Assembly: GCF_003337355.1 (NCBI RefSeq)
Contig: NZ_QPJW01000003.1
Span: 489,849 to 553,848, forward strand
Length of the DNA stretch: 64,000 nucleotides
Source: Fontibacillus phaseoli
GTDB taxonomy: Bacteria > Bacillota > Bacilli > Paenibacillales > Paenibacillaceae
Direction: 5' to 3'
A program made the position numbers and the translations under genes. Within the stretch, counting starts at the first letter, position 1, and every line of letters begins with the position of its first letter. This document shows, one piece after another, positions 9,246-18,191 of this stretch. The notes below the pieces were generated by a model. That model saw nothing but the letters and a program-made list of their open reading frames with translations, had not been told where the DNA came from and did no database searches.

Positions 9246-11007
9246 ATTCGACATCGACGAAAACCTGGAATCGCCTTTTGATATCAAGCATTTCCGGCGT
9301 GCGCTGGTCTACATCAAGAAGCAGAAGAAGCCGATGATTATCGCCTTCGTGCTAAGCGCCCTTTCGGCCGCGATTTCGCTCTCCGCCCCGCTGATCATGC
9401 AGCATGTCATCGACGTCACGATCCCGGCCAAGGACGTGAGCGCTCTGGTAGGCTGGTCGGCGCTGATGCTGGTTACGATTGTCGTCAGCGTATATTTGGC
9501 CACGATCCGCTCGCGAATGATGACGAGCGTCGGGCAGGATATTATTTTTGACATCCGTAGTGATCTGTTCAAGCATTTGCAGCAGCTTCCGTTCAAATAT
9601 TACGATGACCGCCCGCAGGGCAAGATTCTGATTCGGGTCGTCAACTATGTCAACTCGGTATCGGACGTGTTATCCAACGGGATTATCAACTTTATTCTTG
9701 AAATCGTGAACCTGATCTTTATCGCCGCCTTCATGTTTGCCGTGGACGTTCGTCTCTCGTTAGTCATCCTTGCGGGACTGCCCGTCTTCCTCGGCGTCAT
9801 GCTGTTGATTAAGACCCGACAGCGGCGGGCATGGCAGGCCGTGTCCAACAAGAGTTCCAACTTGAACGCCTACTTGCAGGAAAGCATCAGCGGCATCCGC
9901 GTGACGCAAATCTTCTCCCGCGAGCAGCGCAATGAGGACATCTTTACGCGCCTTGCAACCAACTTCCGGACAGAGTGGATGCGCGCCCTGCGATACAACG
10001 CCTTGATTCCGTTCACGGTCGATAATCTGGCGACGATCGTCACCGCGTTGATTTATCTTGTCGGTCTGCTCGCTTTGAGTCCGGCGGACGTGACCTTTGG
10101 CGTCATTCTCGCGATGGGTGCCTACGCGGCGCGTTTCTGGCAGCCGATCCTGAACCTGTCGCAACTGTACAACAACTTCATCAATGCGGTTGCCTATCTG
10201 GAACGGATTTTCGAAACGCTCGACGAACCGGTGACCGTAAGCGACGTGCCGGACGCAAAGAAACTGCCGTCGATTCAGGGAAGAGTGACGTTCGACAATG
10301 TCACCTTTGCCTATGACCCCGGCAACAATATTCTTGAACATCTTTCTTTCGATATCAAGCCGGGGGAAAGCATCGCCCTGGTAGGGCCTACCGGCGCAGG
10401 CAAAACGACGGTCGTCAACCTGATCTCGCGCTTCTATAACATTACCGGCGGCAAGATCCTGATCGACGGCCACGATATCTCGCAGGTGACGCTGAATTCC
10501 TTGCGCAGCCAGATGGGCATCATGCTGCAGGACAGCTTCATCTTCTCGGGGACGATCCTCGACAATATCCGTTACGGCCGACTGGATGCCACGGAAGAGG
10601 AGGTCATCGCCGCAGCGAAGACGGTATGCGCCGACGAGTTCATCCGTGAGTTTGAACAAGGCTACATGACGGAAGTCAACGAGCGCGGTTCGAAGCTGTC
10701 CCAAGGACAGCGGCAGCTGATCTCGTTCGCACGGACGCTCTTGGCCGACCCGCGGATCCTCATCCTGGACGAAGCTACCTCGTCGATCGACGCCAAGACC
10801 GAGCGGCTGCTTCAGCAAGGCTTGAACGAATTGCTTAAAGGTCGGACCTCCTTCATCATAGCGCACCGGTTGTCCACGGTGAAAAACTGCGACCGCATCA
10901 TGTACGTGTCCGACAAAGGCGTCGCCGAATCCGGCTCTCACGATGAGCTAATCGCCCGCCGCGGCCTGTACTACCGGCTCTATACGGCTCAGAAGATGGA
11001 AGCTTAA
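9232..11007 (+). CDS. ABC exporter half-transporter, consensus-site subunit (YfiC-like)
   Basis: 591 residues, the same architecture as its partner. Walker A GPTGAGKTT is near residue 385, Walker B ILILDEATSSID near 512 with the catalytic Glu present. The signature is LSQGQRQL, with Gln in place of the second position Gly. In heterodimeric exporters the weak site pairs the Asp-type Walker B of one subunit with the altered signature of the other, which fits this pair exactly. The operon ends at the terminator at 11031-11073. Confidence 0.9.
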   Translation: MARNKFDIDENLESPFDIKHFRRALVYIKKQKKPMIIAFVLSALSAAISLSAPLIMQHVIDVTIPAKDVSALVGWSALMLVTIVVSVYLATIRSRMMTSVGQDIIFDIRSDLFKHLQQLPFKYYDDRPQGKILIRVVNYVNSVSDVLSNGIINFILEIVNLIFIAAFMFAVDVRLSLVILAGLPVFLGVMLLIKTRQRRAWQAVSNKSSNLNAYLQESISGIRVTQIFSREQRNEDIFTRLATNFRTEWMRALRYNALIPFTVDNLATIVTALIYLVGLLALSPADVTFGVILAMGAYAARFWQPILNLSQLYNNFINAVAYLERIFETLDEPVTVSDVPDAKKLPSIQGRVTFDNVTFAYDPGNNILEHLSFDIKPGESIALVGPTGAGKTTVVNLISRFYNITGGKILIDGHDISQVTLNSLRSQMGIMLQDSFIFSGTILDNIRYGRLDATEEEVIAAAKTVCADEFIREFEQGYMTEVNERGSKLSQGQRQLISFARTLLADPRILILDEATSSIDAKTERLLQQGLNELLKGRTSFIIAHRLSTVKNCDRIMYVSDKGVAESGSHDELIARRGLYYRLYTAQKMEA

Positions 11008-11030
11008 GCTTTTGAGCCGCCGAATATAGC

Positions 11031-11073
11031 AACAAGCCCCCGATGGTTAGTAATCGGGGGCTTGTTCTATTTC
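11031..11073 (+). terminator. Intrinsic terminator of the ABC operon
   Basis: Perfect 14-bp stem (11031-11044 with 11053-11066, arm AACAAGCCCCCGAT), 8-nt loop, followed by a T-rich tail. Confidence 0.88.
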
Positions 11074-11141
11074 ATTTACTCTAAGGGAAGTCCTACCAAT
11101 CCAAGCCCATTTCCCTTGGACCGGGTTTGTGTCTGAACTTG

Positions 11142-14100
11142 TTACTTTTCAACGCGAACCGTAATGCTCTCGCTCTTAGAAACTCCGGCTGCGTTAATCA
11201 TTTCGGCTACATATTCGTAAGTGCCTGCAGCTTTGTTGTCCAACGTCGACGTAGCCCGTTGTGCACTAGGGGTAGCCTCCGAAAGCGCCTGGGTATCGAT
11301 CAATTCGCCATTCTCATAAAGCCGGTACTCGTAACCGTTGATTCCCCACCACATGTTCATCGATATTTGATAATTCCCGTCACCGTCCCAATTGTCGTGG
11401 GACAAGACCGGTTTGCTCGGATTGGCGTCCGAGACGGTGACGACATGAGGCTGCGATTTCGTACTTCCTTGGGAGTTGATCAACTCGCCAACATAGGTAT
11501 ACACTCCGTTGCTTTTCCCGGCAATGTCGATGGACAGTGATTGGGCGGACGGAGAAGCATCCGATAAACTTACGGTCTTGATCAAGACGTCATTTTCATA
11601 CAAGTTGAATTCGGAACCGTTATTTCCCCACCACATATTCATCGTGATGACATAATTACCGTCCCGGAGCCCGGTATCATGCCCGTTATTGTCCGAGAGT
11701 ACAGGCTGTCCGGGAACTCCTGCAGCCAACGTGCGGCCGACCTGAAACGGAATGCTGTTCTGTAACACATTTCCCGCAAAATCCGCCACAGCATAGTGCA
11801 GCGTATGTTTACCGACTCCAAGGTCCTTCGCGTTGATCGGCTGACCGGGTTCAATGTCTTGTCCGTCTACCGACAGCTTTTGCGTTGCTATTCCGGACCC
11901 TGTATCGATACCGGCCAGCTCAAACTTCAAGACATCCTGTTCCAGAACATCTCCGACCGCTTTGCCCGATTGGGTTAAAGTAACGCTTGGCGCAACGGTA
12001 TCCAGCTTTACTTCCATCGATTTTGCGGTTTCCGTACCGCCGTCTGCATCCACGGAATAGTAATGAATCAAGCTTGTTCCTTCAAACTCGATGGAAACCG
12101 GTGCTGTATAGGCCACCTCCGGTCCTTCATTGATAGCATATTTTGTGGATACGTTGCCTGTCCCCTGGGCGATAGCCGTTAAGGTAAGCATTACGCTCTG
12201 GTTAAACCAGCCATGTTCGTTAGGCGAACCGGAAAGCGTAGCCGTAGTTACGGGTGGAGCAGAGACCTGCGAAACCGTAATATCGCTTAATCCCCGGACT
12301 TTCAACTGATATATGCCTTTAAAAATGGAAGAGACACCCCGCAAATTAACCGTCTGCCCTTCCTGATAAGGAAAGTCGGCAAGCGTTAAGCCTGTTCTTG
12401 CATCCACGCGCACATGATTGCTGACACCGTTGCTAACGGCATCGAATTCAAAAGAGCCCGCCGGAGCAGCCGCTACGATATTCCGAATCTCCGCCTTGCT
12501 CAACTCGATAAGCTGCCCTTGATTTCCGTCGTTCACCGAGACCTCCGGTTTCGGTTCAGGCAATGCCGCTATTCCCATCTTCTCGATCGCAACCGGTGTA
12601 GTCAGCTCAAGTTCCGTATTGTAAAGAACTGTCGGAGCGGTAATTTTTATGATGTCTCCCTGATGAAAGCCGCTCGTACTCTGATAGACGTAAATCCCGC
12701 CCGTTGCATCCTGCAGGTAGAAAGCCTGTCCGCCAAATGCACCCGGTTCCGTAGTGATCGTGCCTTGAAGCGTGACCACGCTTCCCTCCGGCTTATTTCG
12801 TCCTTCGGCAATCGTAATCAGATCGGGAATCGGGTTTTGTTCATCCGGAAGCGGTTCGGCAGGTACATTGGCCAATGTTACGGATTTCGTTAAGAGGTTA
12901 TTGCCGTTTTGTCTTAACCTAAGATTCGCGGTCCCCGCCGTCCCCGGCTTGATCCGTACGGTGAGATCTTTATAAGCACGTCCCTGGCTGTTGGAAGTTA
13001 AGCTAAATGCTTCACTATAGCCATAAGCGGAAGGCCAAGTCCCGTTCGCATTTTGGATCTTCGCGATTTGGGTGCCTCCGGTGAGATAAATTCCGGTACC
13101 GAATCCCGATACCGTCGCATTTGCAGGCAAATTATCCACGACGACGCGAATTTGAAAATCCTGCGCATTCGGAAGCATAGCTTGATGCACGAAATTGTAA
13201 GTTACTTGCCCGTTTACCGTTAACCCGCCGTAAGAACCTGCTTTGAAAGTAGATGAGTCCCACCATTTATAACCTGCCGCCGGAGCCGACCAAGGTTCGG
13301 GCTGAGGCTCCGTGGAAGCTTCCGGGGCTTCAAAAGGATGTAGAACAGTCTCCTCATCCAACTGTAATTGGGCCACTTGATCCAATTCTGTGTAATTTTC
13401 TTGATCCGCTAACCAATTCACCATATTCACGAGCAATACACCGTCGTCCTGCTCTTTAAATCCGTCGTAAGTGGTCTTCTTGGCTCCCGTTTCCTCACGC
13501 AAATATTTAGGGGAAGCATCCTCGACCGGAGAAGAATCTCCAATGAAAGCTGCTTTTCCAAGTCCGACTTTGGATACCGCCACATACGGACCTTCCGCCA
13601 CGCCTCCGCCATTATATACGCCCTGATCCACCGCATTCCCCCAGGCATCGTCGGTCTCCGGAAGATATACGATTCCTTTAGCTTTGCTAGGGTCGGTAAT
13701 CGCCAGGGTAGAACCGGCATGCATGGCTACTCCCGATACGCCTTCCGTAATGCCGAAAGCCTGGTCCGGCGCAACGATTTGATTGGCCGTAATATCGCCT
13801 AGCGCGTTATAACGAAACCGGACGCCGAAATTGTCGCCGAGCCAGTCTGAGCTGACCACCCCTTGCATGGCGGCCGAATTTTTCTCCTCCGTGCTCATGC
13901 CTTTCGTTGGATTCTCCCATGCTCCACGACGATAGCCGTTGATGGACTCGGAGCCGTCCCACCGGTTCTTATTCCGGTCGGCATTGTAGTGATCGCCGAT
14001 AAAGAAAATACTTCCGCCTTCTTCGACGTATTGTTTCATCGCGGCTTGTTCGCTTTGCTTGAAAGGAATATTCGGTTCGGCAATTACGAAAACTTCATAA

Positions 14101-14435
14101 CTGCTCAAGTCGCTGTAAGTAATGGGGGAAGATTTCCGCAGCTCCTTCACTTCAAACCCATCGCCCGCCAAGGCATGTCCAAAATCCGAAAACCCGCCGT
14201 CAATGACCCAATCGGCCGCTCCGGCCGTTTGCCCATGCGTGTTGTCGAACAAAACCTTTTTTCCCGCATTCTCATTGACCACTTTCGCAGGAATATAAGG
14301 CGCGGGATCGTTCGGGCCCTCGGCATGAATGGCCGGGGTCTCCAAACCTAATCCCATTTGAAGCGATAAAGCTAAAGACAAAGCTATTGCCGATCTCAGC
14401 CATTTGGCTCCCTTGCGAGCAAACCACTTATTCAT
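11142..14435 (-). CDS. Large secreted multidomain protein (GATase-like, OB-fold, Ig-like, chitinase-N-like repeats)
   Basis: 1097 residues. Signal peptide about 1-38 (basic start, LALSLALSLQMGLG core, cleavage near IHA). Residues ~50-345 resemble the DUF4350/ThuA-like class-I glutamine amidotransferase fold (VLFDNTHGQ near the start, FIGDHYNADRN later). A beta domain follows (~380-525), then an OB-fold pair of YhcR type (~535-725, GSVVTLQGTITTEPG and FYLQDATGGIYVYQ). Next is an OmpL47/Ig-like segment (~735-900). Two tandem copies of a chitinase-A-N-like domain (NYVITMNMWWGNNGSEFNLYE and NYQISMNMWWGINGYEYRLYE) end the protein. No classical nuclease or glycosidase catalytic motif is certain. 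GGGAGG precedes ATG 14435. Probably an extracellular polymer-binding or degrading protein. Confidence 0.75.
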   Translation of the reverse strand: MNKWFARKGAKWLRSAIALSLALSLQMGLGLETPAIHAEGPNDPAPYIPAKVVNENAGKKVLFDNTHGQTAGAADWVIDGGFSDFGHALAGDGFEVKELRKSSPITYSDLSSYEVFVIAEPNIPFKQSEQAAMKQYVEEGGSIFFIGDHYNADRNKNRWDGSESINGYRRGAWENPTKGMSTEEKNSAAMQGVVSSDWLGDNFGVRFRYNALGDITANQIVAPDQAFGITEGVSGVAMHAGSTLAITDPSKAKGIVYLPETDDAWGNAVDQGVYNGGGVAEGPYVAVSKVGLGKAAFIGDSSPVEDASPKYLREETGAKKTTYDGFKEQDDGVLLVNMVNWLADQENYTELDQVAQLQLDEETVLHPFEAPEASTEPQPEPWSAPAAGYKWWDSSTFKAGSYGGLTVNGQVTYNFVHQAMLPNAQDFQIRVVVDNLPANATVSGFGTGIYLTGGTQIAKIQNANGTWPSAYGYSEAFSLTSNSQGRAYKDLTVRIKPGTAGTANLRLRQNGNNLLTKSVTLANVPAEPLPDEQNPIPDLITIAEGRNKPEGSVVTLQGTITTEPGAFGGQAFYLQDATGGIYVYQSTSGFHQGDIIKITAPTVLYNTELELTTPVAIEKMGIAALPEPKPEVSVNDGNQGQLIELSKAEIRNIVAAAPAGSFEFDAVSNGVSNHVRVDARTGLTLADFPYQEGQTVNLRGVSSIFKGIYQLKVRGLSDITVSQVSAPPVTTATLSGSPNEHGWFNQSVMLTLTAIAQGTGNVSTKYAINEGPEVAYTAPVSIEFEGTSLIHYYSVDADGGTETAKSMEVKLDTVAPSVTLTQSGKAVGDVLEQDVLKFELAGIDTGSGIATQKLSVDGQDIEPGQPINAKDLGVGKHTLHYAVADFAGNVLQNSIPFQVGRTLAAGVPGQPVLSDNNGHDTGLRDGNYVITMNMWWGNNGSEFNLYENDVLIKTVSLSDASPSAQSLSIDIAGKSNGVYTYVGELINSQGSTKSQPHVVTVSDANPSKPVLSHDNWDGDGNYQISMNMWWGINGYEYRLYENGELIDTQALSEATPSAQRATSTLDNKAAGTYEYVAEMINAAGVSKSESITVRVEK

Positions 14436-14558
14436 GATTTTCCTCCCATGTGTTAAAGATTAGTTCAACACCCTCATTTTGCCATGGGAATATTAGTGGA
14501 AAACCTAAAATATGTAAGGGGAAAATAAAATTAGAATCCTTCGGTTTCTTACTCTATC

Positions 14559-14894
14559 CTAACTATTCGCTATTACGGAATTAAACGCATAATAATAAAA
14601 ATGAATCGGAATCAAACTAATGATGATCCCTGTGATCGCCAACCTTTTGCCTTTCGACGAATTCAGCGCCATGAAACCAAACAAGAGTCCGGCTACAGAA
14701 GCGGCACATGCCAAAAATAATAATAGATTCATCCTTCCTATATACTGACTATCGCGAGTAACGCGCCCGCTAAATATTAAAATCACAGGAATGATTAAGA
14801 AAATAAAACTCGGTATGCTTAGAATAAACGAGGATAAAGCAAACGCGTATCTGTCCTTTCGTCTTTTGGGTGTTAATCCCACTTGCGGTTCCAT
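14559..14894 (-). CDS. Small DUF4190-like membrane protein
   Basis: 111 residues from ATG 14894, chosen because GGGGGAGG precedes it. Three hydrophobic helices can be seen (about 17-36, 49-68, 78-100 region) with the FGFMALNSSKGKRLAITGII pattern typical of DUF4190 proteins, where a conserved G-S-K-G-x-x-L-A-x-x-G motif sits between helices. Function unknown. Stands alone between the large secreted protein and the IS remnant. Confidence 0.7.
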   Translation of the reverse strand: MEPQVGLTPKRRKDRYAFALSSFILSIPSFIFLIIPVILIFSGRVTRDSQYIGRMNLLLFLACAASVAGLLFGFMALNSSKGKRLAITGIIISLIPIHFYYYAFNSVIANS

Positions 14895-15056
14895 AAATAC
14901 CTCCCCCATAGGAATTAAGAAACTACTCTCATATTCCGGAATTTGTATGTATATCCACACTTTATCATAGGCGATGGAATTGTTCTATGTGGGGAGGTTT
15001 GAACGAGTGAATGCTCACTGATTTAGAATAATGACCATGGTTTCTAGCTTTTTATT

Positions 15057-15805
15057 AGGGCTTGTATGCATATTTAAGCAAGCCACACCATAATCGAAGC
15101 TAATGCCAAAAAAGCCATAAAGGTGCGGGCCAATTTGTCATAGCGAGTCGCCAATCGGCGGTAATGCTTTACTTTGTTGAATAAGCATTCGATCAGATGA
15201 CGTTCTTTGTAGATTTCTTTGTCCCGTTCTCTTTGTTCCCGACGATTTTTTTCACTTGTAATAACCGAAGTTGCGGACTGCTCCTTCAAAAGGTGAAGAA
15301 TCTGATGGGTGTCATAAGCTCGGTCAGCACAAAACACAGCGGGTTGCCCAAAGCATCGACAACGGCGTGGATTTTGGTCGTTAAGCCTCCTCGTGATCGG
15401 CCAATAGCTTGCTGAAGGCCCCCCTTTTGCGCCCGCCCCATGTTGATGGACACGCACAATCGTTACATCAATCATGATGCTTTCAAAGTCGGGTTCAATC
15501 GAGACATGCTTTAAAATCCGGTCCCCAATGCCGGCGATTTCCCAGCGGCGAAACCGGCTGTAGACAGTGGCCAGGAACCGTAGTATTCCGGTAAATCTCG
15601 CCAGGGTGCACCTGTTCTCGCCACCCACAGCATAGCAGGTTCAGCATCTGACGATGGTCTTTCGAGGGTCTCCCTCCTTGCGGTTTTCGTTCCGGCGGCA
15701 GCAGGTCCTTGATCTTTTCCCATTGGTCATCACAGATTTAGTATCGTCTCATCATACTTACTATTTACCCATTTTTTACAGAATCATAGTTTGCGTACAC
15801 GCCTT
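15057..15805 (-). mobile_element. Degenerate IS5-family (IS427-like) insertion sequence
   Basis: About 749 bp between imperfect terminal inverted repeats (left GGGCTTGTATGCATA at 15058, right end reading AGGCGTGTACGCAAA inward from 15804). TTA occurs at both outer edges and may be the target duplication. It carries one DDE transposase in pieces. The complete IS of this group is ~800-900 bp, and the internal deletion in the transposase explains the shortfall. Not able to move by itself. Confidence 0.75.
15074..15758 (-). pseudogene. Broken IS5-family transposase
   Basis: Read on the minus strand, the gene would begin MRRY at about 15758 but the fifth codon is TAA. WEKIKDLLPPERK then continues in that frame. 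A frameshift leads to MLWVARTGAPWRDLPEYYGSW, and another to TVYSRFRRWEIAGIGDRIL. The QAIGRSRGGLTTKIHAVVDA segment is in yet another frame. A deletion joins FVLT directly to AYDTHQ, removing the usual second catalytic-region loop. The final part (KERHLIECLFNKVKHYRRLATRYDKL, with the DDE glutamate region) is intact. At least one stop, three frameshifts and one deletion show long decay. Confidence 0.85.
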
Positions 15806-15861
15806 AGCGAATTGTGAGGAAGTCTACCTTCTAAGAAAGGTAGAACATTCTTACAATTTGC

Positions 15862-15962
15862 ATATTAATCCTCGCCTTTACAAGAGTGCGACGGTACTGG
15901 CCTTGCGGCCGATTTGCAGAGCCTCCAGTTGTTTCAATCCACGCATCCGCGAGGGATGCGAC
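15862..15962 (-). CRISPR. Orphan type I-C CRISPR remnant: two repeats, one spacer
   Basis: 15931-15962 is a 32-bp repeat (begins GTTTCAATCCACGC, ends GGGATGCGAC) that fits the type I-C consensus, including the internal ATCC/GGAT palindrome. 15862-15892 is a degenerate copy (about 21 of 31 positions plus one gap, sharing AATCC-CGC and the TGCGAC end). Between them lies a 38-nt unique spacer (15893-15930). The handle ATTGAAAC orientation puts transcription on the minus strand, so the exact repeat is leader-proximal and the decayed repeat is the trailer end, as in normal arrays. No cas gene occurs in the window. The dead IS abuts the trailer side. Confidence 0.68.
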
Positions 15963-16080
15963 TCCGATTTTCAAAAATAAAAAGCAAAAAATTCGACTAA
16001 TCAGTGAGTACTTCCTAAAAAAAGCAAAAAAATCATAATATAATATGGATTTCGAATACTCTTTCTAGGAAAAAATAGAA
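15963..16080 (-). promoter_or_regulatory. AT-rich candidate CRISPR leader
   Basis: Directly beside the exact repeat, on its leader side, are ~100 bp of strongly AT-rich sequence with a repeated AAAAGCAAAAAA-type motif (15981-15992 and 16018-16031). This is where a leader carrying the array promoter is expected. The identification follows from position and composition only. An 8-bp inverted repeat (16089-16096 with 16124-16131) lies further out. Confidence 0.4.
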
Positions 16081-16261
16081 TTTTTATGGTGCGAATCTCC
16101 TAAGGTTTCAATGTTCACTTTACATTCGCACTATGAACTTGTAGACGATAATCAAGCAATAATATTTATTAGAGTTTAATCGGTATATTTCCTGCTTTTC
16201 ATTGCAATAAATTTAAAGCAGCAGGTGCTTGTTTAAGTGAACAAACAACGGCATGGATTCG

Positions 16262-16396
16262 CTACTCGATTTCATATCCGATCGGCAGCCTAAACCCGTA
16301 TAGTTCGTAACCGAGTTGCGTATACAGGGAAATCGCTTTCCGGTTGGTGCCATGCGTGCCTAAGGTGGCGATGGTTTTGCCGATTAATCGTGGGAG
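16262..16396 (-). pseudogene. C-terminal remnant of a GNAT acetyltransferase
   Basis: About 38 codons read KTIATLGTHGTNRKAISLYT and continue QLGYELYGF, which is the typical end of a GNAT enzyme (T-x-N-x-x-A-x-x-L-Y-x-x-L-G-Y). The upstream part of the frame runs antisense-like into the flavodoxin gene and has no acetyl-CoA motif, so the 5' three quarters of the gene are gone. Confidence 0.55.
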
Positions 16397-16449
16397 GGAT
16401 GAGCGAACAAGAAGTAGGGAATGGGGATATTTACATATCCCCACGTTCC

Positions 16450-17088
16450 TCAAAGCCTTCTGAGGATATCTTTCTTCTTCAGGCCATTCTTTTTTGCTTT
16501 GGCATTCCAAAACGTGTGTGTCGCTGCAAATCGCCAGGCGAAGCGCGGGAAATTGGGGCTAATCAGGATGGATTCACCACTTGAGTGAGAGTGGATATGA
16601 TTTGCGAGTGTTGTCATGGCACTGCCCAAATTTTTAAGCGGACCATGGCCGAGGGGGACTTTTTCGATATATTCCATCATCTCACCGGCTCCTTGCCCGA
16701 TGGCGTGACCGAAATGAAGACCTGAGCGGAGGCACCAGTTTTTAATGATATCGATAGCTATGTGATTTTGCTTTCCCTCAAAAAATCCGTTATTCACCAT
16801 AACATAAACGTAAATATCATTTTGGCGTTCGGCTTTCAAATATTCCTCAAGGCCAACAAGCATCCTGAACAAGTGAGACGGGATCCCATCCACATATAGG
16901 GGAAATGCCAAAACCAGAGTGTCCATGCGGCAAAGCTCGCTATACTGCTCCGGGGTTAGATCTTTTTTATTAAGGGCATAATGTGCGATTTCATGTTCGT
17001 CGGGGATCAGCGTCTCAAGGATTCTAAGGAGAATAGATGAACTATTTTTTCCTAATTTGGGGCTTCCGTTTATCATTGCTATTTTCAT
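16450..17088 (-). CDS. Flavodoxin-like NAD(P)H-dependent oxidoreductase
   Basis: 212 residues. MKIAMINGSPKLGKNSSSILL at the N-terminus is the FMN-phosphate binding loop of flavodoxin-fold reductases (G-S-P-x-x-x-x-S). LVLAFPLYVDGIPSHLFRML is the second flavin-binding stretch. Cytoplasmic. Its ATG overlaps the stop of the gene before it by 4 nt, so it is the last gene of a TetR-flavodoxin-flavodoxin operon. The C-terminal 40 residues are basic and lack known motifs. The electron acceptor is not identifiable; such pairs often act on quinones, nitro compounds or iron-sulfur partners. Confidence 0.8.
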   Translation of the reverse strand: MKIAMINGSPKLGKNSSSILLRILETLIPDEHEIAHYALNKKDLTPEQYSELCRMDTLVLAFPLYVDGIPSHLFRMLVGLEEYLKAERQNDIYVYVMVNNGFFEGKQNHIAIDIIKNWCLRSGLHFGHAIGQGAGEMMEYIEKVPLGHGPLKNLGSAMTTLANHIHSHSSGESILISPNFPRFAWRFAATHTFWNAKAKKNGLKKKDILRRL

Positions 17089-17588
17089 ACCAAAGCCTCC
17101 TTAACCGCTTGTAATTTGTTATGAAAATTCACCTTATAACTCCGAGAGTAGAAATTCACGCTATTCGCCGCAACCAGAGCCTTTGCTGTTTCTTTCTCGG
17201 CCTCGGTGATATCGTCGCCATAAAAATGCACGGATAAATCAAAATATTGAGGATACCGTTTTCGATGGTGCGTTTCTCCGTTTTTTACTACAAAATAAGG
17301 CAGGATGTAAGAGATGCTTCTGTTCAACACGTTTAGGATGAAGGGGCTGTAGCTTCCGTAGACGCATTTATTGATGATGATCAGTTCATCGCATCTGGCA
17401 AGAAGCTCGCCCATATTTTGATATTCGTCCTTTAGAACACACACTCCGGGGGTTTTGATCCAACACCCGAAGCAGCCTGTGCATTTGCGAATGGTGCCAT
17501 TGTCCGAGATGACCGTTACGTCTTCTTTTTTGTCATCGTACAAAGCAGCGAATTCTTGCGGCGGTAAATCGTGTACTATCATTTTCAT
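17085..17588 (-). CDS. Flavodoxin family protein with CxGCxxC-type cysteines
   Basis: 167 residues. The segment TIRKCTGCFGCWIKTPGVCVLKD (about 32-54) is the cysteine motif of the Fe-S/disulfide flavodoxin branch (NADPH-dependent FMN reductase, IsfD-like). The following LARCDELIIINKCVYGSYSPFI is the flavin-binding strand-loop. The N-terminus has no clear phosphate loop, making the protein slightly short. Starts inside the 4-nt overlap with the TetR gene and ends in a 4-nt overlap with the next flavoprotein, indicating translational coupling. Confidence 0.72.
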   Translation of the reverse strand: MKMIVHDLPPQEFAALYDDKKEDVTVISDNGTIRKCTGCFGCWIKTPGVCVLKDEYQNMGELLARCDELIIINKCVYGSYSPFILNVLNRSISYILPYFVVKNGETHHRKRYPQYFDLSVHFYGDDITEAEKETAKALVAANSVNFYSRSYKVNFHNKLQAVKEALV

Positions 17589-18169
17589 GCTTCGCTCTCC
17601 CTTACATCTATTAATTTAGTGAAAACTTCAACCCAATCTCCGGAATACCGGACTCCGTTCGTAGTAAACAGCGAAGCGATGCCATGAACCATGGACCAAA
17701 GCCCGATTAATTGCCGGGTATCGTTTTTTTCCGGCTGGCCCATCCTGCGGAACATTTGATAGGCCGTTTTTCGGAATAAAGCAAATGGCGGATAATCATC
17801 CGGGCTCTCCTTGTCCAAATCAATGGTTAATCCGGAGTGATAAAAAAGAAACGAAAAATACTCAGGATGTTCTATGAAAAATTCAATATAAGCCTGCCCC
17901 AGCCGTGAAACGGCTTCTTCGCCGTCTTCCCTTCCTCTTACGGACGCATGCAGTTTCTCCATAAATTGCTCCGTCACATGTTCTCCCATAGCGGAAACCA
18001 ACTCGTCGATATTCTTAAAATGGCTGTACGGCGCGGCATGGCTTACACTGCATTTGCCCGCGACCTTGCGCAGGGAAAAGCCCTTCAGGCCGTCTTCATT
18101 AATAAGTCTGATTCCCGCCTCTATAAGCTGGCTCCGCAGGTTTCCGTGGTGATAAGGCTTCCCCTTCAT
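17585..18169 (-). CDS. TetR/AcrR-family regulator of the flavoprotein operon
   Basis: 194 residues. N-terminal HTH: GFSLRKVAGKCSVSHAAPYSHFKNIDELVSAM (about 28-59), the classic TetR recognition helix region. The remainder is the helical ligand and dimer domain (WHG-like C-terminal type). First gene of the operon with two flavodoxin-like proteins and preceded by GGAGGAGGG. Two palindromes immediately upstream (18192-18241) are the probable operators, so it should repress its own operon until an inducer, perhaps an electrophile or quinone, binds. Confidence 0.88.
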   Translation of the reverse strand: MKGKPYHHGNLRSQLIEAGIRLINEDGLKGFSLRKVAGKCSVSHAAPYSHFKNIDELVSAMGEHVTEQFMEKLHASVRGREDGEEAVSRLGQAYIEFFIEHPEYFSFLFYHSGLTIDLDKESPDDYPPFALFRKTAYQMFRRMGQPEKNDTRQLIGLWSMVHGIASLFTTNGVRYSGDWVEVFTKLIDVRESEA

Positions 18170-18191
18170 TCGCAGTAACCCTCCTCCCTCT

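Noticed and set aside
9760..10941. Long minus-strand frame (393 codons) antisense to the second ABC subunit
   Set aside because: Shadow of a GC-rich coding sequence. The composition is Arg/Asp/Val-rich without domains, while the plus-strand gene has every ABC motif.
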